Source: Sphingomonas sp. FARSPH
Lineage (GTDB): Bacteria; Pseudomonadota; Alphaproteobacteria; Sphingomonadales; Sphingomonadaceae
DNA: 64,000 nt
Reading direction: 5' to 3'
Assembly (NCBI RefSeq): GCF_003355005.1
Contig: NZ_CP029987.1
Coordinates: 14,168-78,167 of the forward strand
A program made the position numbers and the translations under genes. The notes under the pieces are model-generated. The model was not told the DNA's origin. It made no database searches and worked only from the letters and a program-made list of their open reading frames with translations. Positions 1 through 7,928 of this stretch are shown here, piece after piece (positions within the stretch are counted from its first letter, which is position 1; every line of letters begins with the position of its first letter).

Positions 1-1142
1 TTGCGGGCCGCGACCATCTCGCGGAACAGCGTCGCATAGCCGTCGACGACCGCATCCCAGCGGAACGCGCTCGCCTCGCGCGCCTGCGCCGCCCGGCCCA
101 GCGCGGCGCGGCGGTCGGGATCGGCATCGAGGTCGCGCAGCAGCGCGGCGAGATGCCCCGGCGTCTTGGCGAAATAGGGATTGTCGGGCCCCAGATTCTC
201 GCGGTGGAAGACGACGTCGATCGGCACGCACGGCGCGCCGTGGTGCATCGCGCGCAGCAGGCTGGGGTTGGTCCCGCCGACCTCGTGCCCGTGCAGATAG
301 GCGGCGCAGTTGCGATAGAGCGCGTTGAGTACCGACGACTGGAACACGCCGCCCACGCAATGGATCAGGTCGTCGTTCTCCGCCGCGACGGCCCGCGCAT
401 ACTCGCTCTCGTACGGCACGCTGCCGACGACGATCAGCGGCTTGGCGAGGCCGGAGGCGCGATATTCGCGGATGATATGGTCGACGTTGTTCTCCGGCTC
501 CATCCGCGCGACCGCGAGGTAATAGCCGCCCGGTTCGACGTTGTAGCGCGCCAGCGCGCCGTCGTCGGGGGCATCGCCGACCGCGCCCGAATAGGGGATG
601 TAGGTGGACGGCGCGCCATATTCGGTGCGGTAGTATTCCTGCATCGCGCGCGCATCGGTGACCAGCCAGTCGGCGAGCCGCGCGCTGACCTTTTCCGACC
701 AGCGGTAATAGCGGCGCTGCAGCGGACTCCACTTGCGGCGCTGCCAGCCGAGGCCGTCGGTATGCAGCAGCACCGGCACGCGCGCAGCTTTCAGCGGCAG
801 CAGGAACGGCCCGTTGCCCGGATCGACGACGAAGACGAGGTCAAAGCCGCGCGGTGCGGCATCGAGGATCGCAAGGTTGCTGTGGACGATGCTCTCGAAG
901 CTCTTGCCGCCGGGCGAGGGCAGGTAGCGGCAGCGCACGCCTTGATAGGCGTCGGGATGCGTCTCGTAATAGGAGGACCGGCAATAGACGGTGACGTCCA
1001 TGCCATGGTCGCGCACCAGCCCGGTGGCGAGTTCCTCGACCAGCGTGCTGAACCCGCTGTGGCGCGCGGGGATACCGCGGTCGCCGATGAAGGCGATGCG
1101 CAACGGGCGGTTCGGTGTCGGGGAGGGCGCCGGCTCAGCCAT
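1..1142 (-). CDS. DUF1972-type glycosyltransferase (partial, 3' end outside window)
   Basis: About 380 residues are visible; the gene runs off the left edge of the window. The N-terminus, after a short Pro-rich lead, reads RIAFIGDRGIPARHSGF (residues ~14-30), the hallmark of the DUF1972 domain of WchF/rhamnosyltransferase-like GT4 enzymes. A second Rossmann domain begins near VARMEPENN (~200), followed by HGHEVGGTNPSLLRAM, the nucleotide-sugar loop of GT-B enzymes. The ATG overlaps the stop of the upstream methyltransferase gene by 8 bases, so it is the last visible gene of the leftward EPS I operon. The likely role is cytoplasmic transfer of a sugar, possibly rhamnose given the rfb genes at the other end of the window, onto the lipid-linked repeat unit. 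The acceptor and donor are inferred, not shown. Confidence 0.85.
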   Translation of the reverse strand, partial: MAEPAPSPTPNRPLRIAFIGDRGIPARHSGFSTLVEELATGLVRDHGMDVTVYCRSSYYETHPDAYQGVRCRYLPSPGGKSFESIVHSNLAILDAAPRGFDLVFVVDPGNGPFLLPLKAARVPVLLHTDGLGWQRRKWSPLQRRYYRWSEKVSARLADWLVTDARAMQEYYRTEYGAPSTYIPYSGAVGDAPDDGALARYNVEPGGYYLAVARMEPENNVDHIIREYRASGLAKPLIVVGSVPYESEYARAVAAENDDLIHCVGGVFQSSVLNALYRNCAAYLHGHEVGGTNPSLLRAMHHGAPCVPIDVVFHRENLGPDNPYFAKTPGHLAALLRDLDADPDRRAALGRAAQAREASAFRWDAVVDGYATLFREMVAAR

Positions 1143-1947
1143 GCGGCTTGAACGCGATCCAGAGGTCCTGCGTCATGCCGGCATCCGCCGGCGTCGCGAC
1201 GCGCTCCACCCGCTCGAACCCCCGGAACAGCGTGTTGCGGACATAATCGGGCGGATGCACGGCGAAGAACCACTTCTTCCCCTCCGCATAGCGCGACTGC
1301 GTGACGAGTTCGCCGCGCGCATAAGCGGCCTGTTCCGCCGCGCCGGTCAGGAGGTAGGTGTAATAGTCGCCGTGCGTCGTCGCGACCAGGACGCCGCCCG
1401 GCTTCAGCACGCGCAGCATCTCCTGCGCCCAGGCGATCTGCACCGCTTCCGACAGATGGGTGAAGACCGAGAAATTATAGGCCGCGCCGAAGCTGTCGGC
1501 GTCGAACGGCAGCGGCGGCTCCATCCCGTTCAGTGCGAAATCGATGCCGGGCAACGCGCCCTGGCACCAGCGGATCGTCGCGGGGTTGTAGTCGGTGCCG
1601 GTCACCGCGACGTCACGATGCGCGAGCAGCGCGGGCATGTGGCGGATCAGCCGCCCCGGCCCGCACCCCCATTCGAGCAAGGCGAGCGGCCCGGGCGGCG
1701 CGTGCGCGTCGATCAGGTCGGCGAACACCTTGGCATGCGCGCGGCCCAGCGTGTCGTAGCTTTCCCAGTCGACCTTGTTGTACGCGTCGAACGCCAGATC
1801 TTCGGGCGGCACGGCATAATCGGGATGCGCCGCGCGAAAGGCGCGGTTGCTGCGCGCCGTCTGCGCGCGTTTGCGCAGATAGGAAAGACGGTCGAGCACC
1901 GGGAGCAACCCGAGCGAGCGCGACGCGCTGATGAGATGATACTTCAT
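1135..1947 (-). CDS. Class I SAM-dependent methyltransferase
   Basis: 270 residues. The SAM-binding glycine motif WGCGPGR lies at residues 93-99, followed by an acidic strand end (TGTDYNPA) and a post-motif region VLKPGGVLVATTHGDYY, all typical of Methyltransf_11/25 folds. An in-frame extension upstream is rejected because it lies over the preceding glycosyltransferase; the chosen ATG overlaps that gene's stop by 4 bases (ATGA). Placement between glycosyltransferases suggests modification of a sugar in the EPS I repeat unit. Whether it methylates oxygen, nitrogen or carbon cannot be told from sequence. Confidence 0.85.
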   Translation of the reverse strand: MKYHLISASRSLGLLPVLDRLSYLRKRAQTARSNRAFRAAHPDYAVPPEDLAFDAYNKVDWESYDTLGRAHAKVFADLIDAHAPPGPLALLEWGCGPGRLIRHMPALLAHRDVAVTGTDYNPATIRWCQGALPGIDFALNGMEPPLPFDADSFGAAYNFSVFTHLSEAVQIAWAQEMLRVLKPGGVLVATTHGDYYTYLLTGAAEQAAYARGELVTQSRYAEGKKWFFAVHPPDYVRNTLFRGFERVERVATPADAGMTQDLWIAFKPHG

Positions 1948-2873
1948 GGGCTGGGCCTCATCCTGTTGCGATAGTCGCGGAGGAACCGGAACATCGGGCG
2001 GCCGGCGAAATAGGTTAGGGAGCCTTGGCCGAAGAGTTCGGAAAGCCCTGCGCGGACGTTGCCGGCGCGCAGGTTTCCGGTCGCGATCAGCGTGTGCGCG
2101 ACGCGCCGGCGACGGCGCAGGATCGCGGCATGGTCCGCGCCGGCCGCCCATTCGATGATCGCCAGCGCCTCGCGGTGGATGTCGGTCGCGCCGACCTGGC
2201 TCATCGCCTGCGGATGGACGCGGTAATGGCAGCACAGGTCAGGCACCGACCGCCCCAGCCAGTCGCGCGCGATGGCGACGAACAGATAATAGTCCGGGCA
2301 CAGCCGCACCCAGTCGGGGATCGGCCCCAGCGCGCGCACCGCCGCGGTGCGCAGGCACGCCGAACTGAGCGCGATGAAGCTGGGATGGTCGAGCAGATCT
2401 GCGAAGATGTCGCCTTCGGGCTTGGGTCCGTCGCCGTGCCACGGATCGAACGGACGCGGCCGTCCCGCGCCGAAGCGGCGCGTCGCGCCATAGACGATGC
2501 CGAGCCGCCCGCTGCGATCCGCGTCGATCAATGCGGCCTGCCGTTCGAGCTTGATCGGCGTCCACAGGTCGTCCTGGTCGATGAAGGCGATCCATTCGCC
2601 CCGCGCCAGCGCGATCGCGCGGTTGCGCGCCTCGCCAACGGGCACGTGGTCGGGTGACACGCACACGCGCATCCGCGGGTCCCCGAACGCCTCCGCCAGC
2701 GCGACGCAGCCGTCGGTCGAGCGGTCGTCGTAGACGATGAACTCGAAGTCGCCATGGCTTTGCGCGAGCACGCTGGCGATCGCCGCCTCGATGAAGGCGG
2801 CGCCGTTGTAGCTGTTCATCACCACCGAGAAACGGGGTGCGGAACGCCGGGCGGGAGGCGCATCGCCGGACAT
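1944..2873 (-). CDS. GT2 family glycosyltransferase
   Basis: 309 residues with a GT-A fold start FSVVMNSYNGAAFIEAAIASVLAQ in two halves (residues ~15-38), the YDDRSTDG nucleotide loop (~48-55) and a DxD-like IDQDDLW (98-104) for metal and donor binding. No membrane segment is apparent, so it should act at the cytoplasmic face. It starts 2 bases after the stop of the GumC-like gene and overlaps the methyltransferase gene by 4 bases, so it is translationally coupled in the leftward EPS I operon. The donor sugar is unknown. Confidence 0.88.
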   Translation of the reverse strand: MSGDAPPARRSAPRFSVVMNSYNGAAFIEAAIASVLAQSHGDFEFIVYDDRSTDGCVALAEAFGDPRMRVCVSPDHVPVGEARNRAIALARGEWIAFIDQDDLWTPIKLERQAALIDADRSGRLGIVYGATRRFGAGRPRPFDPWHGDGPKPEGDIFADLLDHPSFIALSSACLRTAAVRALGPIPDWVRLCPDYYLFVAIARDWLGRSVPDLCCHYRVHPQAMSQVGATDIHREALAIIEWAAGADHAAILRRRRRVAHTLIATGNLRAGNVRAGLSELFGQGSLTYFAGRPMFRFLRDYRNRMRPSP

Positions 2874-2875
2874 GC

Positions 2876-4504
2876 CTATTTGCCGAAGAGGCGCCGCGCG
2901 AAGGGTTCGTCCTGCCCGACGATGGCATAGAGCGGCGCGCCGCCCGGCCGGTTCGCCAGCCGATAGCGGCTGGCGCTGCCACGCAGCACGTCGAGCAGGA
3001 TGGCAAGGCCGATGCCGAGGACGAGGCCGACGACAAGACCGACGAGCAGCAGCAACTTGGTGTTGGGCGCGTCGGGCTTGTCGGGCGCCTCCGCCTTCTC
3101 GACGACCTGGATCGCGGACGGCGCCGACTGCGCGGTCGCGGCGGACACCGCCGCCACCATCAGCTTTTCCTGCAGCGCCACGTACTTCTTCTCGAGCGCG
3201 TCGTGCTGGCGGCCGAGGTCGTGGCTCTCCTTCATCTTTTCGGGGATGGCGTCGACCTGCGTGCGCATCCGGCCGACGTCGGCCATCTGGTTGGTGAGCG
3301 CGGCGCGGTCGCCGGCGAGCTTCGCCTCGAGCTGCGCCTTTTGCGCGCGCAGCGTGTCGTAGGCGGCGTTGCGCACGATGCTGGTCTGCTGGACGCCGCG
3401 CGCCTCCTGGCCGGCGATCTGGCCCTTGAGGATCGCGATCCGCTCGTCCAGCGTCTTCATCTCCGGCGAGTCCGGGCGATAGCGCAGCGCGGTATTCTCG
3501 CGGTCGACCTGCGCCTTCGCCAGTTCCTGCTTCAGGCCCGCGCGGATCGGATTGTCCTGGACGACGCGGCCCGATTCCACCTCGCGCGCCTCGCGGCCGA
3601 GCTGGCCGTTGACCACCGCGAGCTGGCGCTGCGTCTCCGCGATCGCGGTGCGGCGATCGGCGGCCTGGCCCTGCATCGCCAGATACTGGCCGATCTGGAC
3701 CTTGTCCTTCTCGAACACCAGCTGCATGTCGTTCTGCGTATAGTAACGCTGCATCTGCGCCTCGAGCGCGAGCAGGTCGCGATGCGCCTTGTCCGCCTCG
3801 CGCTCCAGCGAGGCATAGGCTTCGGTCGCCTCGCGCGCGAAACGGGCGCGGCGCTGTTCCAGATAGACCGCCGCGATCGTGTTCGCCATTTCGGCGACAC
3901 GCGGCGAGGGCGCGCGAACGGTCAGCAGGCCGACGTTGGTGTTGTTGACCGGCACCAGGCTGACGCCGGTGCGGAAGTCGTCGACCGCGCCCGCGATCTC
4001 GACCTCCTGCGGGGTCGGCGAATAGGGCGAGCGGTGCGGCGGGAAGAAGAAATCCTTGATGCTGCGCCACGCCCGACCGGGCCAGGAGACCGACCACAGG
4101 TGCGTCGCATAGCGCAGCGGCGGGTGGTAGACGTCGTCATAGCCCAGGTGCATGTCCTTCATCACCTGCGCGACGACGGACGTCGAGGTGAACAGGACCA
4201 CCTCGTCCTTCAGCGCGTTGCGGCGGAACACCGCCCAGTCGCCGTAGAAGCCCTCGCGCTGGCGATCGTCGTCGGAATTGGCGACGAGCGTGACCGAGCT
4301 GGAATAGACCGGCGGCCAGACGACGATATAGACCATCACCAGCGCCAGCGTCGCCAGCACCACCGCCGCGATCAGCCGCTTGCGCGTGCGCACCGCCATA
4401 TAGGCGGTGTGCCAGGCGTGGCGGACGTCGAACGTATCCGCCTCCGGCCGGTGGGGGTGACGTTCCTCGATCGTCATCGGGATGGGCCGGATCGGCGCGT
4501 TCAC
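2876..4504 (-). CDS. GumC/Wzz-type polysaccharide co-polymerase without kinase domain
   Basis: 542 residues. A short cytoplasmic N-terminus precedes a first membrane helix (~residues 34-56, after RTRKR), a long periplasmic region with extensive coiled coil (~200-440, rich in Glu, Gln, Arg and Ala) and a second membrane helix near residues 490-515 (LLLLVGLVVGLVLGIGLAILL). The protein ends soon after, so the BY-kinase domain seen in Wzc is absent. The GTG start is chosen because GTGA overlaps the stop of wza; an internal ATG lies 9 codons later. It would set chain length and couple to Wza in export of EPS I. Its likely cytoplasmic partner is the divergent gene at 10799. Confidence 0.85.
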   Translation of the reverse strand: MNAPIRPIPMTIEERHPHRPEADTFDVRHAWHTAYMAVRTRKRLIAAVVLATLALVMVYIVVWPPVYSSSVTLVANSDDDRQREGFYGDWAVFRRNALKDEVVLFTSTSVVAQVMKDMHLGYDDVYHPPLRYATHLWSVSWPGRAWRSIKDFFFPPHRSPYSPTPQEVEIAGAVDDFRTGVSLVPVNNTNVGLLTVRAPSPRVAEMANTIAAVYLEQRRARFAREATEAYASLEREADKAHRDLLALEAQMQRYYTQNDMQLVFEKDKVQIGQYLAMQGQAADRRTAIAETQRQLAVVNGQLGREAREVESGRVVQDNPIRAGLKQELAKAQVDRENTALRYRPDSPEMKTLDERIAILKGQIAGQEARGVQQTSIVRNAAYDTLRAQKAQLEAKLAGDRAALTNQMADVGRMRTQVDAIPEKMKESHDLGRQHDALEKKYVALQEKLMVAAVSAATAQSAPSAIQVVEKAEAPDKPDAPNTKLLLLVGLVVGLVLGIGLAILLDVLRGSASRYRLANRPGGAPLYAIVGQDEPFARRLFGK

Positions 4505-5256
4505 CGGCTGATCTCCTTGAGCAGGCGGAACTGGATGTAGGGGGTCAGCAACTGGTTGAACCCGTTGAGCGGCGTGCTGATGAAATCCTGGACGAAGCGG
4601 GTGAACTGCGAGCGTCCGCTTTCCTGGACGACGATGATGTCGCCGGGCTGGAGCACGACGTTCTGCAGCGCGAGCAGCAGCCCGGCGCGCCCGCCCGCGG
4701 CGGTCGGGATCAGGTTGGCGACCAGATGGCCCGACGGGTCGAGGCGGATCAGCGCGACGTTGCGCAGCGACGCGCTGCGCACGGTGTCGCCCGCCTGGAT
4801 CAGCGCCTCCGCCGCGGTGCGCGCGTCGCGCAGCGAGACCGCGGCCGGCCGGCCGACCTCGCCCGTCACGAACACCTTGTCGTCGCGCGGGTTGGTAAGG
4901 ATCAGCGTCACTTCGGGATTGTAGATGCGCTGGTTCAGCCGGTCGCGGACCAGCCGCGTCGCCTGCGGCACGGTCATGCCCGCGAGCCGCACCTCGCCGA
5001 CCTTGGGCAAAGCGACGAAGCCGTCGGCGCGGATCGTCACGGTGCGCGACACCTCCGCCATCTGGTCGACGACGACCTCGATCGTGTCGCCGGGGACGAG
5101 CAGATAGGCGCGCTCGTACCGGTCGATCGAGCGCAGCACCTCGGGCGTAGCGGCGATGCTGACGGGATGCGAGATCTGCGCGCTGCACGCGCCCAGCATC
5201 GCCAGGACGAGCCCGCCGAGCGCGAGACGGAGCAACGGGCGAAGGGGCGAGGTCAT
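4501..5256 (-). CDS. Wza-like outer-membrane polysaccharide export lipoprotein
   Basis: 251 residues. A lipoprotein signal with lipobox LGAC (Cys near residue 24) is followed by a Poly_export domain (YLLVPGDTIEVVVDQMAEVSRTVTIRADGFVALPKVGEV) and SLBB-like segments (KVFVTGEVGRPAAVSL; VVLQPGDIIVVQESG). The protein is shorter than Escherichia coli Wza (~380 residues), as is usual for alphaproteobacterial homologues. It overlaps genes on both sides by 4 bases. It would form the outer-membrane exit channel for EPS I together with the GumC-like protein encoded next. Confidence 0.9.
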   Translation of the reverse strand: MTSPLRPLLRLALGGLVLAMLGACSAQISHPVSIAATPEVLRSIDRYERAYLLVPGDTIEVVVDQMAEVSRTVTIRADGFVALPKVGEVRLAGMTVPQATRLVRDRLNQRIYNPEVTLILTNPRDDKVFVTGEVGRPAAVSLRDARTAAEALIQAGDTVRSASLRNVALIRLDPSGHLVANLIPTAAGGRAGLLLALQNVVLQPGDIIVVQESGRSQFTRFVQDFISTPLNGFNQLLTPYIQFRLLKEISR

Positions 5257-6230
5257 ACGGCGTCCGTTTCGATGGCGGTGGGGCGGGGCGGCGCGGTCAG
5301 CGCATAGAGCGCGCGCAGCCCCCAGGATTTGGGCGAGCGGGGGTTGTAGGCACAGGCGGCGCGCAGCGCGGCGCGACCGCCCGCGGCATCGCCCGCCTCC
5401 CAGCACAAGGTCGCCCGCGCGCGGTGCAGGCGCGACAGGATCAGCCGGCGCCGCTGTTCCGGCATCCCGTCGTACCGGCGCCGTTCGAGCAGCGTCATCA
5501 TCGTGCCGATCACCGCCGGATTGTGCATCAGCCCCAGCGTGTTGCGCAGCGAACCGTCGTGATAGCGCACGCTGAGCAAAGTCTCGTGCGACAACCACCC
5601 CTGCGCGCCGATGTCGCCGAGCCGCATCATCACGTTCATCTCGAAGGGGAAATTGCCGGTGCAATCCTCGTCGACCAGCCCCGCGCGCGCGACCGCGGAC
5701 GCGCGTAGCAACGTGCCCGAGATCGGCGTCAGGCCGGTCGCCATATGCGTGTCGAGGATCGGGAACAGGCCTTCGCCGCGCGCGGTGCGGCCATGATCGT
5801 GCAGATATTGCGCGGTCAGCGTCGGCGAGACGATGCCGGCGACGTCGATCAGCCGCGGGTCGGCGACGAACAGCGCGGCCTCGGGCGTCGCATCCAGCGT
5901 CGCCACCCCCTTTGCCAGACAATCGGGATCGAGCAGGTCGTCGTCGTGCAGGATCATGAAATAATCGGCGTCGCCGCGTTCGGCGAACAGGTAGCGCCCC
6001 TGGCCGTATTCGCCGCCATTCGCAGGCTGCGCGACGAAGCGGATGCGCGGGTCGCCGAGCGCGTCGACCCAGGCGCGCAGCTGGTCCGCGATATCGCCGG
6101 GCGAGCAATTGTCGCTGACGATCGCGCGGAAATCCCCGAAACTCTGCGCGCGCAGGCTCTCCACCGTCTCGCGCACCATGCGCGGACGGTTGAAGGTGGG
6201 GATGCCGACGAAGACGCGTTCAGAAGAAAT
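5253..6230 (-). CDS. GT2 family glycosyltransferase, apparently starting at ATT
   Basis: About 325 residues. VFVGIPTFNRPRMVRETVESL opens a GT-A domain (residues ~6-26 in this numbering), with IVSDNCSPGD (~37-46) and HDDDLLDP (95-102) as the nucleotide and DxD motifs; the C-terminal third is Arg/Ala-rich and helical. No ATG, GTG or TTG lies in frame upstream of the essential VFVGIP strand without running deep into the preceding gene. An ATT at 6230 is preceded by AGGGAG with 7 bases of spacing, a good ribosome-binding geometry, and overlaps the upstream stop by 11 bases. The next ATG (residue ~19) would delete the first beta strand. Donor and acceptor are unknown. Confidence 0.8.
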   Translation of the reverse strand: MSSERVFVGIPTFNRPRMVRETVESLRAQSFGDFRAIVSDNCSPGDIADQLRAWVDALGDPRIRFVAQPANGGEYGQGRYLFAERGDADYFMILHDDDLLDPDCLAKGVATLDATPEAALFVADPRLIDVAGIVSPTLTAQYLHDHGRTARGEGLFPILDTHMATGLTPISGTLLRASAVARAGLVDEDCTGNFPFEMNVMMRLGDIGAQGWLSHETLLSVRYHDGSLRNTLGLMHNPAVIGTMMTLLERRRYDGMPEQRRRLILSRLHRARATLCWEAGDAAGGRAALRAACAYNPRSPKSWGLRALYALTAPPRPTAIETDAV

Positions 6231-7191
6231 CGCGGTGCTCCCTGTACCAGGCGAAGGTTTCGCCGAGGCGTTCGTCGAGCGATGCGGCGGGCGCCCAGCC
6301 GAGCTTCTCGCGCGCGAGGGCGGAGGAGAGATACTGCGCCTGGATCTCGCCGCTCGCATTGTTCTGGACGATCGGCTCGAGGTCGGCGCGCCCCGCCGCG
6401 GCGAGCGTACGCCGGGTGAGGTCGAGCACGCTGACCGGCTCGCCGGTGCCGAAGTTGAAGGCGCGGCCGACGACGTCCGCATCGCCCATATGCTCGGCGA
6501 GCAGCAGATAGGCGGAGGCGATGTCGTCGACGTAGACGTAATCGCGCACCGGCGAGCCGTCCGAGCGGATCACCGGCCGGTTGCCGTCGATCGCCGACAG
6601 GCAGGTGCCCGGCACGATCCGGTTGACGTTGAGATCGCCCGGCCCGAACAGATTGCCGCAGCGCGTGATCGACACCGGCGTCTTGTAGGTATGCGCATAG
6701 CTCAGCGCGATGAGGTCGGCGCAGCTCTTCGACACGTCGTAGGGATGCCGCCCCTGCAGCGCGAAATCCTCGTGATAGGGCAGGGTGTCGTGGTCGCCGT
6801 ATGCCTTGTCCGACGAGGCGACGACGACGCGCTCGACGGTCGGGTTGCGGCGGCACGCCTCGAGCAGCACCCAGGTGCCCTTGATGTTCGCCTCGAACGT
6901 CGAGATCGGGTTGCGGTTGGCGACGCCGACGATCGCCTGGGCGGCAAGGTGAAAGACGGTGTCGACAGCATATTCGTTGATCGCGCGTTCGAGGATGTCG
7001 TAATCCTCGAGGTTGCCGCGCACGACCTTGGCGCGGGTCGCGAGCCCGGTCGACTGGAAGCGGGACTGCGGCACGACGTCGCGGACCAGCGCGATCACCT
7101 CCGCCCCGCGCGCGAGCAGCGCCTCGACCAGCGCGCCGCCCAGAAAGCCCGTCGCCCCCGTGACGAGGCAGCTCTTGCCCTTCCAGTCCAT
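6220..7191 (-). CDS. rfbG: CDP-glucose 4,6-dehydratase-like SDR enzyme
   Basis: 323 residues, extended short-chain dehydrogenase. The NAD-binding TGATGFLG is at residues 11-18, the active-site pair YDVSK at 151-155 and SDKAYG at 127-132; SDK-x-Y is characteristic of the CDP-glucose/GDP-mannose dehydratase branch. It directly follows an RfbF-like nucleotidyltransferase with a 4-base ATGA overlap, which supports CDP-glucose as substrate and CDP-4-keto-6-deoxyglucose as product. It is somewhat shorter than typical RfbG (~355). Alternative: a related NDP-sugar epimerase/dehydratase. The symbol is used on family resemblance and context only. Confidence 0.72.
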   Translation of the reverse strand: MDWKGKSCLVTGATGFLGGALVEALLARGAEVIALVRDVVPQSRFQSTGLATRAKVVRGNLEDYDILERAINEYAVDTVFHLAAQAIVGVANRNPISTFEANIKGTWVLLEACRRNPTVERVVVASSDKAYGDHDTLPYHEDFALQGRHPYDVSKSCADLIALSYAHTYKTPVSITRCGNLFGPGDLNVNRIVPGTCLSAIDGNRPVIRSDGSPVRDYVYVDDIASAYLLLAEHMGDADVVGRAFNFGTGEPVSVLDLTRRTLAAAGRADLEPIVQNNASGEIQAQYLSSALAREKLGWAPAASLDERLGETFAWYREHRDFF

Positions 7192-7913
7192 CACGCCGCC
7201 TTCTCCTGCGCGGGCCGGTCGACGATCCACGGCAGCGGCCCGCCGCGTTCGATGACCTCGTCCATCTCGACCACGTCCTTGTAGAAATCGAAGGACTTGA
7301 AGAAGCCCTGGTGCCGGTAGGTATAGGCTTCATGCCGGGCGATGAGCTTGGGCACGATGTCCTGCTCCAGGTTCTCGCCCTGCCAGTCGTCGAAGATCGT
7401 CGGCTCCATCACCATGAAACCCGCGTTGATCCAGTAATCGGGGATCAGCGGCTTCTCGACGAAGCGCGCGATGCGGCCGTCGTCCTCGACCGACATCACG
7501 CCATATTGCGAATACATCGGCACCGACGTGATCGTCAGCCGCTTGCCGTGGCCGCGGTGGAAGCCGACGAGCCGGTCGAGCGGCACGTCGCACAGCCCGT
7601 CGCCATAGGTGGCGATGAACGGCGCATCGATCAGGTGGCGGCAGTTGAAGATGCGCCGGCCGGTGTCGGCATTCTCGCCGGTGTCGACGATCGTGACCTT
7701 CGCGCCGATGTCCTTGCCCTCGAAATAATCGGCGAGGACGCCGTGGCGATAGCCCGCGGCGAGGACGAAATCGTCGAACCCCTGGCGGATGAAGTTCTTG
7801 ATGACATGGACCAGCACCGGCGTCCCGCCGAGCGGCAGCATCGGTTTGGGCAGATAGGTGGTGAACGGAAAGGCACGTATGCCTTGGCCGCCGCACAGGA
7901 TCACGACTTTCAT
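7191..7913 (-). CDS. rfbF: Glucose-1-phosphate cytidylyltransferase-like nucleotidyltransferase
   Basis: 240 residues. The N-terminal signature MKVVILCGGQGIR with KPM at 23-25 is the nucleotide-binding loop of sugar-1-phosphate nucleotidyltransferases. VDTGENADTG (~77-86), TYGDGLCDV (102-110) and WINAGFMVMEP match the RfbF (CTP:glucose-1-phosphate) pattern better than RmlA or GalU. The final part (FDFYKDVVEMDEVIERG) corresponds to the MDTxRDKxxLE end of RfbF. It is coupled by overlap to the RfbG-like gene, so the pair would supply a CDP-6-deoxyhexose to EPS I. Substrate is inferred. Confidence 0.72.
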   Translation of the reverse strand: MKVVILCGGQGIRAFPFTTYLPKPMLPLGGTPVLVHVIKNFIRQGFDDFVLAAGYRHGVLADYFEGKDIGAKVTIVDTGENADTGRRIFNCRHLIDAPFIATYGDGLCDVPLDRLVGFHRGHGKRLTITSVPMYSQYGVMSVEDDGRIARFVEKPLIPDYWINAGFMVMEPTIFDDWQGENLEQDIVPKLIARHEAYTYRHQGFFKSFDFYKDVVEMDEVIERGGPLPWIVDRPAQEKAA

Positions 7914-7928
7914 GCGCGAGTGTTCCTT

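Noticed and set aside
153..1151. Long open frame on the plus strand opposite the DUF1972 glycosyltransferase gene
   Set aside because: Its product is Arg/Ala/His-rich low-complexity sequence with no family motifs, as expected for the antisense of GC-rich coding DNA; the minus-strand gene has clear motifs.
2837..4540. 567-codon open frame opposite the GumC-like gene
   Set aside because: It is an antisense shadow with repetitive Leu/Arg/Asp-rich sequence; it is not coherent with any fold, and the minus-strand co-polymerase is unambiguous.
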